Shown: positions 18,414-27,513 of the stretch, in pieces
Numbering within the stretch: position 1 is the first letter of the stretch
Layout of the letters: each line of letters begins with the position of its first letter
DNA from: Hyaloraphidium curvatum
Lineage: Eukaryota > Monoblepharomycota > Hyaloraphidiomycetes > Hyaloraphidiales > Hyaloraphidiaceae
Direction: 5' to 3'
Assembly: GCA_025558095.1 (NCBI GenBank)
Contig: JAIVFI010000042.1
Coordinates: 310,001 to 374,000 of the forward strand
DNA: 64,000 nt
Made by a program: the position numbers and the translations under genes
Notes under the pieces: model-generated
Told to the model about the DNA's origin: nothing
Databases searched by the model: none
What the model saw: the letters and a program-made list of their open reading frames with translations, nothing else

Positions 18414-20312
18414 TCACATACTGGAAGCCGAACCCGAATCAAGATCCACAACACCAATGCGCGCACGGAAAATGTCAAAAGGGGCCGGAGCTAAAGGCTT
18501 GGTAAAGCCGTCCCCAAAGTTGTCGTCTGACACCACCCGCGCAGTCTCAATGGTTCCATTTTGCACGGTGTCGCGAACGAGGTGGTACTTGATATCGATG
18601 TGCTTCGTTCGCTCGTGGAACTTAGGATCACGAGCGAGCTGTTCAGCAGACTTGTTGTCCTCGAAAAGTCGCGTAGGTGTCGTCCGCGCAAAGCCGAGTT
18701 CCTGCAGGATGGAGCGCAGCCAGAGAATGTTGCGAACTGCATGCGCCATAGCAACATACTTGGCTTCCGTAGTAGACTGTGCAACGATGGATTGCCGTTT
18801 GGTCAGCCAGGCAATGCTGGAAGCACCCATGAGGATGACGAGACCCGTGGTCGACTTGCGGGTCATCACACAGCCAGCAAAATCGGCATCCGCATATGCA
18901 CAGAGATCCAAGCGATCACCAGATGCAGGACGACGACCAAGAACGAGTCCATAGGTGCGGGTGCGGCGCAGGTAGCGCAAAACATCTCGAAGCGCCTTGA
19001 TGTGAAGAGGCCCAAAGCTGTTGGCAAAGCGAGAAAGAAAGGTAACTGCAAAGGCAATGTCTGGCCGTGTTGTGATGGCAATCCAAAGTAGAGATCCAAT
19101 CAGGCCCTTGTAGTTGAAGCTTTTGACGTCGTCTTGGATCTTCGTTGGCAGGCTGTCAAATACCGTGGGGTCGAATGGGCGCAGCATCTGGAGTGCATCC
19201 GGGCGCATCGGCGTGAGAGCAGACTTTGTCTCCTTGCTGGGAACATCACGCGTGAATGCGAAGTCGCGGAGGACGCGGTCGATGTATGCCGTCTGCGACA
19301 ATGAGATTGTACCAGTGCCGGTGTCGCGACGGATGTGCACGCCCAAGCAGTAAGTGACAGGGCCAAGCGAGTTGATGTTGAAATGCTGCTTGAGACTGGC
19401 AAACAATTCATCGATCTCCAGCTGTGAGGTGGCGGCAACCAGCAAGTCGTCCACGTAGACAAAGACGATCATAATGCGGCCGGCCGCGAAGCGCACGTAG
19501 AGACAGCTCTCGGAGGCCAGCTTCACGAATCCAGCCTGGCGAAGCAAATGATCAAGCATTGCAAGGAACAAGCGCATCGTTTGCCGTAATCCATAGAGAC
19601 TCTTCAGCAGCCGAAGCACTGTGCGCGAGGAAGACTCCTTGAGAAACCGCCATCCCGGAGGCAGCCTGATGTAGACAATGTAGTCCAGCGGAGCATGCAG
19701 AAACGCCGTCTTGATGTCCCAGTGATCACAGAGGAGGCCCAGCGTGGAAACAAGAAGAAGGAAGAGGCGGAAAACGACTTGGTTAGGAACGGCAGCGAAC
19801 GTATCGTAGTATGTTTGCTCGGATTGGCGGTTTCCATCCGCCACCAAGCGTGCCTTGAAGCGCGTAACGTTGTTGTTCTGGTCCTTCTTGACGTCGTAGA
19901 CGTAGTGCGAGGGCACCACCTTGTCCTCGTCACCAGTGGGGAGTTCCGTCTCCTCGACTACACCCATCTCAAGAATCGACTTGTTCTCCTCCTGCCGCGC
20001 TTCCTCCCACTGAGCCGCATGCGGTGACCTCTGCGATTTGTTGTATGTGCGCGGAACGGTGACATCGTATGTGCGCGGAACGGTGACATCGTGCACTGAC
20101 AGCAGGGTCACTGGGCTCGTGTCTGGGTGAGGGGCGTTGGTACCTGGTATGCGCCACATCTCGAAGGCTGGGAAGCGGAAAGGAGGAGAGAATGTCAACG
20201 GGGTGGCAGTCGAAGACATGGCAAGGGGGTCCTGGAGACCGTCATCTGGCCAAGGGTGCTCAGCATGCCATCGCACCCCATCACCCGGCTCATCGCCATC
20301 ACCAGCATCCAC
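18414..20312 (-). CDS. Copia reverse transcriptase-RNase H ORF, 632 aa
   Basis: Reverse transcriptase of the Copia element. Motifs: HYVYDVKKDQNNNVTRFKAR (RT N-terminus), DIKTAFLHAPL (first catalytic Asp), LLKSLYGLRQT and FVYVDDLLVA (YVDD active site). RNase H follows with YADADFAGC, STTEAKYVAMAHA, EDNKSAEQLA and KHIDIKYH, the full catalytic set expected. The N-terminal about 90 residues are a low-complexity linker continuing from the integrase; they include the 8-residue repeat DVTVPRTY twice, from a 24-bp tandem duplication. The ORF Met at 20312 is probably not a real start: in the intact element this was part of one Pol polyprotein. Confidence 0.9.
   Translation of the reverse strand: MDAGDGDEPGDGVRWHAEHPWPDDGLQDPLAMSSTATPLTFSPPFRFPAFEMWRIPGTNAPHPDTSPVTLLSVHDVTVPRTYDVTVPRTYNKSQRSPHAAQWEEARQEENKSILEMGVVEETELPTGDEDKVVPSHYVYDVKKDQNNNVTRFKARLVADGNRQSEQTYYDTFAAVPNQVVFRLFLLLVSTLGLLCDHWDIKTAFLHAPLDYIVYIRLPPGWRFLKESSSRTVLRLLKSLYGLRQTMRLFLAMLDHLLRQAGFVKLASESCLYVRFAAGRIMIVFVYVDDLLVAATSQLEIDELFASLKQHFNINSLGPVTYCLGVHIRRDTGTGTISLSQTAYIDRVLRDFAFTRDVPSKETKSALTPMRPDALQMLRPFDPTVFDSLPTKIQDDVKSFNYKGLIGSLLWIAITTRPDIAFAVTFLSRFANSFGPLHIKALRDVLRYLRRTRTYGLVLGRRPASGDRLDLCAYADADFAGCVMTRKSTTGLVILMGASSIAWLTKRQSIVAQSTTEAKYVAMAHAVRNILWLRSILQELGFARTTPTRLFEDNKSAEQLARDPKFHERTKHIDIKYHLVRDTVQNGTIETARVVSDDNFGDGFTKPLAPAPFDIFRARIGVVDLDSGSASSM
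20044..20091. repeat. 24-bp perfect tandem duplication in Copia pol
   Basis: Two identical 24-bp units (20044-20067 and 20068-20091; tatgtgcgcggaacgg...) add eight residues in frame without breaking the ORF. This looks like replication slippage or strand transfer. Confidence 0.9.
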
Positions 20313-22079
20313 TTCCTCCCGCTCCGCTTCCGGTGGGTACTCAATCTCTTCCTCAAGGAGCTCCCACTCGTACGCGTCGTTTGCCTCATGTCGCTGTGCA
20401 GATTCCTGGGGGCCCGTTCCCGCATCCTTGTGCTGTGTCCGCTGATCATCGTCGCACTGTCTTCATCCATCGCTGGATCCACCGGCTTGGAGAGCCGAGG
20501 GGGAAGTCGGGGATGCACAAGAGCAAAAGGTCGTTGCTTCCCCAGCTCGTCAATCTCGCGGAAGGAGCCGGGCGAGCGTTTAGAATAGCGCTCGTTGAAG
20601 ACAACCGATCGAGCATGAACTATCTGGCCTGTGGTCAGATCCAGAACCGTGTACGCCTTCAGATGCTTCGGGAAACCGAGAAAGATTGCACGGTGTGCAC
20701 GGTCGTCCAGAGCCTTGCGCTGGCTGGGGAGGATGAATGCCGTACCAGCACTCCGACCCGAACGTGCGGAGACGTGACAGGTCGGGTTTAGTCCCCGTCC
20801 ACAGCTCATGCGGCGTGGTAACCGTTCCGTTTGTGCCCCGTTGCATCGTCTTCACCGTTGGGAGCATGTTGCGGACCTCAGTCTTGTATGCGAGGGCGTA
20901 GTTCCAGAAACGCTTCTCGACGTCAGCCTGGATGCAGAGCGCAAGTACCCCCTCGACCTGGGAACGATGCTCGCGTTCAGGTACCGCGTTCTGTTGAGGC
21001 GTATCGGCTATGGAGACCCGGAAGTGAGTGCCTCGTTCACGTAACCAGGTCTGGAACCAGCCCAGCTCCCTTGCGTTCCACCGCCCGAGCTCGGTACCCT
21101 GGTCAGACTGGAGGTGCTTGAGGCGTTTCCCGGTCTGCGTCTCGGCCCACACGATGAGCTGCTGAAGGAGAGGTGCCGCTTTGTCCTTGGTCTTCAGGGG
21201 AATCGATTAAAGCTCCTGCGACCACTCGTCCTTGACATCCATCCAGTAGCGGTCGCCGTGCACGGAAGTGATATCGACCGGGCCCTTGAGGTCAACGTGC
21301 CAGAGATCCATAACATCCTTGACGTGCTCACGCATCGAGGGGCGGAATGGCGCTGTCGTCAGCTTCGTGCGCAGGCAGACGTCGCACTCGATAACCTCCG
21401 ACTCGGGGCCCAGATCGACGTTCTCAAGGCCAAGCACCGCGCCCGACCTCTGCGCTATCCGGATGCGCTCAATGTGAGCGTGCGCACACCGGGCATGCCA
21501 CAGGTGACGGTCGTAGAGACGTGACATGCGTACCCCGCGCAGTCGGATCAAATCCGCGTCGGTGAGTCCCCACATGGCCTGCGACGTTGACAACGGTTTG
21601 ACGACCTCGATTGTCATCGGGAAGACGCCGTTCTGCTGGGGAAGAATGCATAACTCCGTGCCGTCCACAAGGTATAGCAGTTTCTGCATCTGCTTGTCCG
21701 TCAGGTAGCGGTTCTTGGATCGAATGCCGGCGGCGGCCAGTGCCGTTTCTGAGAATAGGCGGCATGGTGTGCTCGGCATGAAGAGAACGTTGTCAAGCCG
21801 AACAACGGGTCCGCTCGTGCGAAAACGCACGTACATGGTGCCAGCCTGTGACACCTCCACGGGCCCCGTAAGTCCATGCACAACGAACTTGGGTATCGAG
21901 TAGACTTTGGTCAGGTCGCTTAGGGTATTGGTGGAGTTGCGACTCGCGCCAGAATCGAAGAAGGAATCGCAGTTGTTCGCTCGGACATGGTTAATGTACG
22001 CGCGAGCGTGTTGAGCTTGTACCATGCCGCCGTCGATGTCCTCCCCCGAAACGGCGTTGGCCGTCACGGTCGGCATCAC
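20313..22079 (-). pseudogene. Copia protease-integrase region, broken
   Basis: The block 22079-21207 holds an aspartic protease site (DSFFDSGASRN), the GAG-pre-integrase zinc motif (LWHARCAHAH...CDVC, HHCC type) and the start of the integrase core (LWHVDLKGPVD, first catalytic Asp). It is ended by an in-frame TAA at 21207. The same frame resumes with WAETQTGKRLKHLQSDQGTE (second Asp) and NAVPEREHRS (Glu) down to ECWYG near 20760, where a frameshift moves it to the frame of KALDDRAHRAIFLGFPKH (about 20710-20660). The D,D,E triad is thus still present but split, and the protein cannot be made as one piece. Confidence 0.82.
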
Positions 22080-22640
22080 AGCGGCCTCCCCGCCGCCACG
22101 TAGTTAGTAGTCGAAGCCGTCGCCGTAGGTCGCTCCCTCGCCAGGCTCGTGGTCGTAGCCGACATAGCTGAGATCGGCTCCCTCACTGTCACCATCCATC
22201 GAGCCATATCCCAGGAGGCCGAAGGCTGTCAGGCAACGCTGCGATGAAGATCGATCTGGGTGCGAGGCGGGTGAGTTACCTTCGGCAGCGGCGTCGCCTT
22301 ACCGAGATGAACAGAGAGGATACGAATCGAATCAAAATGAGATAGCGGGATAAGGAACGGAAAATCAAGTCAGTATCAGTCGCGGATGTTGTGAGATCCG
22401 AGGGGAGGTTTTCCGGGTTGAGGTGCGGTCAACCCGGGAAAACACAGCGACTCCCGTCCCAAACTCCGTCACGCGGCACACAGTCACGCGCCGGGCCCGC
22501 GGCCCCTCCTGGCGCGAGGCAACCGCCGACGTCGAGCACCACGGCCCCTTCGCGGGTTCCCTATGGTGACATGCTCTTAGACGTCAGACCACTTGGGCCA
22601 GAGACGTGGTACCTTCTCTTTAGTCCTGTGGTCTAACAGA
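22080..22640. other. Remnant upstream of Copia pol; hairpin at 22408-22443
   Basis: On the minus strand 22210-22100 reads MDGDSEGADLSYVGYDHEPG... in the pol frame and then a TAA, a likely scrap of gag or of the gag-pol border. I see no zinc knuckle, no 5' LTR and no primer-binding site. At 22408-22443 a 14-base arm (GTTTTCCGGGTTGA) faces its complement across a 7-base loop with one bulged base. Nothing else was recognised. Confidence 0.5.
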
Positions 22641-23322
22641 GTACCAGGGGAAGACGCGGGAGCTGGAGAAGGAGCGGAAGAAGTTGGAGAAGAGGATGCG
22701 CTTTCTCATGGCCCAAGGAGACTGTGGAGAATCTTGTGAAGGGCAAGTTCAGGGAGATCAATGCCCAGAGGCTCAAGGACAACGACAAACTGCACTTTTG
22801 GAGGATGTGTGACATGACCTTTGGCCACATTGCACCGTCACTGATCCGGGTAGAGAAGCACCGGAGGGATGTCCAAAAAGTGCTGTGCTCTACCCACGAT
22901 CTGGAGGTGGAGACAGGCAGGCACCAAGGACTTGAGGTGCAGCAGAGGATGTGCAAACATGACCCTGAGCACATTGGAGACGAACAACACTTTCTGTTTC
23001 ACTGTTCAGCAAATGCGGAGCGGCGCCAGAAGCTGCAGACTAGATTGGAAGCACTAGGCCGCGAGTGGAACATGGAGACCTGGCTCTGGGCTCTTAGCAT
23101 CAAGGAGTTCGAGCCCACGATCAAAGCGAGGCGGCAGAAGGAGAAGGCCCTCAACTCCATTGCCAGCTTCATCTCAAAGTCCATGAAGGACAGGAAAACT
23201 GGGAAAATGAAAAAGACACACGACGACGATGAACTTTGCAACTAGCAGCAAACTCATGGTGTAACAGCGGCCAAGCCAGGGGCAGGTCCGGGTCACCAAT
23301 ACTATTCTATTCTATTCTATTC
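22641..23322 (+). mobile_element. LINE-A copy 4, internally deleted
   Basis: The first 60 bases match the Lys/Glu-rich part of ORF2 (compare 9152-9211). The sequence then jumps, at about 22700, to the C-terminal region (compare 10962 onward). It continues to the normal 3' end with an (ATTCT)n tail. About 1.75 kb, including the RT active site, is missing. An ORF of 173 aa (22724-23245) gives only the C-terminus with the Cys/His motif. Confidence 0.85.
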
Positions 23323-23554
23323 CGACTTGGTGCCATCCTCATCCTGGAGCCTTCCCCGCACCCGCCCAAAAGCCATCTCGAACATATCAACAACCTGTTT
23401 GGGTACACCCACCTCCTCCAGTTTCCTCCACAACCTCGGGTGCTCCACCGTGTCAAAAGCCTTTGTGAAATCTACAAACACCATGATCAGCTCTCCTTGT
23501 GTGCCTTGGCCAAGGAGAAGAGCGCCTCAGCAAGGAATACTGCATGAAGGGTGA
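23323..23554 (-). mobile_element. LINE-A copy 5, RT-region fragment, part 1
   Basis: Reverse complement of the RT segment around the VFVDFTKAFDTV motif (compare 12850-13075 in copy 1), diverged by some per cent and with small deletions. It is continued, after an interruption, at 25114-25180. Confidence 0.8.
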
Positions 23555-25113
23555 ATAGAATAGTATTGGTGACCCGGACCTGCCACTGGCTTCTTCATCA
23601 AGTTCCTAACTGGAGTGAAGCAGGGGGACCCACTCTCATCGCTGTTCTTCATCTTGTTCATCAACGACATCACTGCTTTCATGATGGAGGCCAATGGTGC
23701 AAAAGGGATGGATCTGGGCATGGTGTTTGAGGAGGAGGAGGAGGATCATCAGGAGAGGATGGTCAGCTTGCTGGCTTTGTTCTTTGCAGACGACGCCACT
23801 TTGATCTCAGAAGACGCTGATGGATGCCAAGATGCAGCTGGGTCTTTTGTCTGCATATGCCAGTGCCAATGGGCTGGAGATCAACGTCAGCAAAACAGAA
23901 TGGATGGCCAGGAGAATACCTCACCGTGTGAAGCTCCTGTACAGGGGGCCAGGAGCTGAAGAGGGTCGACAGCTTCAAGCTTCTGGGGTACCAGCTCACG
24001 TCAACGGGCGGAGCAAGGACCATGTGCATGGCAGGGAGGCCCAGATGAACGCTGCTTATGGGCTCTGGCTCCGCGACATCAGGGAGCAGCCTGGGATGAG
24101 TCCTGACCTCCAGCTCAAGCTCTACAACACAAAGGTCAAGGCAGTGGGCCAATATGGGAACCCGTTCATTGTTGAGATGCCGAAGGAGGAGTACCTTGCC
24201 GGGGAAAGCACCAGGGACAAAGTGACATGCATGGCTCTTCGTGCCGTCACTCATCTGCCCAAGTCTACCTCCCTGGCCTGTCTGTATGCGATCACTGGCC
24301 AGTACCCCCTTGCAGTTCATGACCACGAGTCGGCACTCAAGTTCCTCATGCGCATCAAAACAGCGGATCCTGCGCTGTACCTACTTTACAAAGAGCTCAA
24401 GATCGAGGCACTGAAGGGGTCCTGGAACTGGGCTGCCTTCCTGAGGGAACTACTTGTATACTATGGTGGCGAAGATGGGAAGGAGATGTGGGAGAAGGAC
24501 ACTTTTTCATGGGCCAAGGAGACTGTGGAGAATCTTGTGAAGGGCAAGTTCAGGGAGATCAATGCCCAGAAGCTCAAGGACAACGACAAGCTGCACTTCT
24601 GGAGGATGTGTGACATGACCTTTGGCCACATTGCACCGTCACTGATCCGGGTAGAGAAGCACCGGAGGGATGTCCAAAAAGTGCTGTGCTCTACCCACGA
24701 TCTGGAGGTGGAGACAGGCAGGCACCAAGGACTTGAGGTGCAGCAGAGGATGTGCAAACATGACCCTGAGCACATTGGAGACGAACAACACTTTCTGTTT
24801 CACTGTTCAGCAAATGCGGAGCGGCGCCAGAAGCTGCAGACTAGATTGGAAGCACTAGGCCGCGAGTGGAACATGGAGACCTGGCTCTGGGCTCTTAGCA
24901 TCAAGGAGTTCGAGCCCACGATCAAAGCGAGGCGGCAGAAGGAGAAGGCCCTCAACTCCATTGCCAGCTTCATCTCAAAGTCCATGAAGGACAGGAAAAC
25001 TGGGAAAATGAAAAAGACACACGACGACGATGAACTTTGCAACTAGCAGCAAACTCATGGTGTAACAGCGGCCAAGCCAGGGGCAGGTCCGGGTCACCAA
25101 TACTATTCTATTC
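23555..25113 (+). mobile_element. LINE-A copy 6, inserted into copy 5; carries an inverted scrap of its own 3' end at its 5' side
   Basis: From about 23590 it follows LINE-A from the RT GVKQGDPLSS motif to the 3' tail. The ORF is broken by frameshifts near 23810-23960, and the downstream part (to 25046) is open. The active site reads FADDAT. Its first 32 bases are the reverse complement of the LINE-A 3' terminus including the tail, so the insert is bounded by 32-bp inverted repeats. The flanking sequences join to give a continuous copy 5. Confidence 0.8.
23820..25046 (+). pseudogene. LINE-A ORF2 C-terminal part (copy 6)
   Basis: Encodes the region after the RT active site (LLSAYASANGLEINVSKTEW) to the C-terminal Cys/His motif and ...KTHDDDELCN, 408 aa. 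An out-of-frame stretch near 23940-24010 (extra g in the run before the FKLLGYQL block) garbles about 20 residues. No endonuclease and no catalytic RT core lie in the same frame, so this is not functional. Confidence 0.85.
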
Positions 25114-25180
25114 TCCGTGCGCGGAATCCAAACTGAGAGCCTTCCAGCAGCTTGTTGCATGCACTAGGCCCAGGGAGCTA
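25114..25180 (-). mobile_element. LINE-A copy 5, part 2
   Basis: Continues copy 5 after the copy 6 insertion (compare 13078-13143, ORF2 block GFRARRST on the minus strand), with a 10-base replacement near 25160. It ends at about 25180, and the 3' flank of GT61 copy B follows. Confidence 0.75.
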
Positions 25181-25266
25181 GAAATTGCCTGGCACACCAA
25201 AGTCTACTCCACAATGCAAACCAATTGCTGACAGATGACACAGGCGGAATGGAACTCTCAATTGGT

Positions 25267-27417
25267 TTATTTCTTTGTGTCACATTTGGGCAGAGGCAAT
25301 GTGCTTTCATTGGCCCAAGATTCCGTGCCCTCGGTCCACTTCATCGCCGAGACAAGAGCTTGGAGTAGCTCCCGAACGTTTCTCTTCATCACAGAGGGAA
25401 AGTAGCCGTGCCCCATATGCTTTGCTAGGATCTCGTAGTGAGGATTGGCTGGTTTAACCCATTCCACCATTGCTGATCCCGGTGAAAGGAAAACAGCGTG
25501 AGTAAGAGCAGCACCATGGACCCCAACAATGATGTCGGCATGTCCAACCCGCTCAACCTGATCCAAAAGAGTTGCATCGCTGGGCTCCAAGTACTCAACA
25601 TCCCAAAAGTGATCAATGGATCGCCGGCACTTCTCTAGCTGATCATCGGGAGGGTGCAGATTTATGCACTGCTGCAAGTTGCGAAAGAGCGCCAGATCCA
25701 GTATGCCCCTGACGATACAGTTTTCCATTTCGGCGGATAGCATCCTAACTGCTTGCCAGGAAGTGAGATTGGGCATCGTGGCTTCGTGCACCCTCCGCGA
25801 AAGCCACAAGATGACATGGCGCCGTCGCTGAAACTGGATTCCAGAGGCTTTGGAGACACCTTTCTCCCGGTCCATGTACCAGTGGTCGTCCACCAGGGGG
25901 AGCGCCTCGTCTTTTGCGCAAAACAGGCTCATGTCAGGTATGGTGGAGCCGTGGATGGACGAGGGAACGTCCCAACCGGGATCCCACTCGACGTGCGTCC
26001 TTTCCCGGAACAAGTCACGCTGCCACCGACTGAACGCCTCCAGAATCGTGGACCGGCATCCGGCTCCAGCTGTCCGCCAGGGAATCGGATGAAGCTCCAG
26101 CGTGAACAGGCTCCTGAGTGCGTGGAGTCCCCATATCGTCCCACCGACGAAGCAGGTTCCGGGAGGATACGGTTCCTTATGGAGGAACCGGATTCCGTGT
26201 GGCTGCGACACACGCTGCCAAAACTCCAGGAATGGCCCGTCCTCCTGCGGATCCACAAAGACAATCCTCACGGAATGGAGAGACATGGCTTGCAGGAGTT
26301 CTGGCGGCAGCAGGGCGAGAGTGACGAAAGCATGCGAGTGATCTTCGCTTCCATGGTATATGTTGCGGGGATCGAGTCTTTCCAGAAACCAAACCGGCTC
26401 CTTCACAACGTGTCGACACGAAGGCTCTTCGGCGGGAATAGTGTCGAAATCGGATGGAATCGTAGCCACTGAGCCAGCTCCGCCGTCCCTCTGGGTTGAT
26501 GCCGAGTGACTCAGCTCGTCAGGGGCATACAACGAAAGCGCAAACTTCCGCGCACACCCAGCGACCAAATTGAACCTTTGCTTCGCGACGGGATTCAAGC
26601 TGCAGCTAGGAACCCGTATGGTGCCTCCGGGAAAAGCTCCCGATTTGGCAGGGTCTTCCCAGCCCATGGCACATCCGTCGCCTTCCTTGTCGCGGCGGAG
26701 ATAACACTGGGTGATGGGATAAGAGCCCCTGGGCAGCAGAACAGTCGTTCCGGGCGTCGAGAAGCACAAGGCCCAGTGGTGCCTGGGATCCAGGTCGCTC
26801 CTGAGGAAGCAGCGCACGCTCGGAGTCTTCACGATCCTGCGATCTGCAGAGCCGTCACGCAGTCTAAAGTAGCTGTCGTCCATCCCCTGCCAATGCTCTT
26901 TCCGAAAGAGCGGTTCGGTCAAGTTCCACTCGATCCCGTCGCCGCCATCGCAGAGGTCGAATGAGCGTTCGCGAAATGCGTTGAGGTAGGCATGTCCGGC
27001 CCACGCACTACACTGCTCAAACGAAGGGACCCGTTCTTTCAGATAATCTTTAAACCGGAACGCGTACGGCCGTCCGGTGGCGTTCCGCCTTTCGAGCTCC
27101 AGCTCCGTGAGAGCGTTGACGTACCGAATGGCGTTCAGGTGCAAAGGCAGGGCAATGCCGAACTCCGATTGGCATGAGCCTTTTGAGCAGGCATCCCTTT
27201 CCTGCGTGTCCGGGCCATCCTCGGCAGGGCGTAGCTGCGTGTACGGTCTGTCCTCGCTAGCCCTAAGCCGGCGTACGGTGACCAGCAGAAGAGTGGCCCC
27301 GACCACGATGAGGGCGACCGGACTGACAAGATAGCATTCGAGTCTGATGTGTTTGGATCTCGTGAGAGGGGAGCACAGCGCGTGAGACGTGCGAACGCAT
27401 CGCCTCCAGATGCGCAT
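25267..27417 (-). CDS. GT61-family (DUF563) glycosyltransferase, copy B
   Basis: Paralogue of 5047-7743, 716 aa, intronless, with a signal anchor near residues 28-48 (YLVSPVALIVVGATLLLVTV). Shared blocks: RYVNALTELELERRN, FEQCSAWAGHAYLNAFRE, SFDLCDGGDG, SVRCFLRSDLDPRHHWALCF, FLERLDPRNIYHGSEDHSHA, HKEPYPPGTCFVGGTIW and the GT61 signature HADIIVGVHGAALTHAVF. The strong conservation of the central blocks suggests both copies are functional enzymes. Likely site of action is the Golgi lumen; substrate unknown. It starts 97 bp after the EDC4 stop on the same strand, which leaves little room for a separate promoter unless this lies inside the EDC4 3' end. Confidence 0.83.
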   Translation of the reverse strand: MRIWRRCVRTSHALCSPLTRSKHIRLECYLVSPVALIVVGATLLLVTVRRLRASEDRPYTQLRPAEDGPDTQERDACSKGSCQSEFGIALPLHLNAIRYVNALTELELERRNATGRPYAFRFKDYLKERVPSFEQCSAWAGHAYLNAFRERSFDLCDGGDGIEWNLTEPLFRKEHWQGMDDSYFRLRDGSADRRIVKTPSVRCFLRSDLDPRHHWALCFSTPGTTVLLPRGSYPITQCYLRRDKEGDGCAMGWEDPAKSGAFPGGTIRVPSCSLNPVAKQRFNLVAGCARKFALSLYAPDELSHSASTQRDGGAGSVATIPSDFDTIPAEEPSCRHVVKEPVWFLERLDPRNIYHGSEDHSHAFVTLALLPPELLQAMSLHSVRIVFVDPQEDGPFLEFWQRVSQPHGIRFLHKEPYPPGTCFVGGTIWGLHALRSLFTLELHPIPWRTAGAGCRSTILEAFSRWQRDLFRERTHVEWDPGWDVPSSIHGSTIPDMSLFCAKDEALPLVDDHWYMDREKGVSKASGIQFQRRRHVILWLSRRVHEATMPNLTSWQAVRMLSAEMENCIVRGILDLALFRNLQQCINLHPPDDQLEKCRRSIDHFWDVEYLEPSDATLLDQVERVGHADIIVGVHGAALTHAVFLSPGSAMVEWVKPANPHYEILAKHMGHGYFPSVMKRNVRELLQALVSAMKWTEGTESWANESTLPLPKCDTKK

Positions 27418-27513
27418 CGGACAGTGCAGTCCCCGCCAATTGTGGCGGTGCAGGGCCGGTGGACGTCACCCCCTCCCCGCCAAAATGTGCAGTTAAGGCT
27501 GCATTGCATTGAT

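Larger units (their letters stand above)
18202..22200 (-). mobile_element. Ty1/Copia retrotransposon, degenerate
   Basis: Pol order PR-INT-RT-RNaseH on the minus strand is diagnostic of Copia. The PR and INT parts are broken by a stop and a frameshift, gag is nearly absent, and only one LTR is visible. The RT/RNaseH ORF is intact. The segment between the pol stop (18414) and the polypurine run (18210) is about 200 bp of untranslated sequence. Confidence 0.85.

Noticed and set aside
23555-25113. DNA transposon with 32-bp terminal inverted repeats
   Set aside because: The interior is LINE-A ORF2 and the ends are the LINE 3' terminus with its (TTCTA)n tail; no transposase and no clear target duplication.
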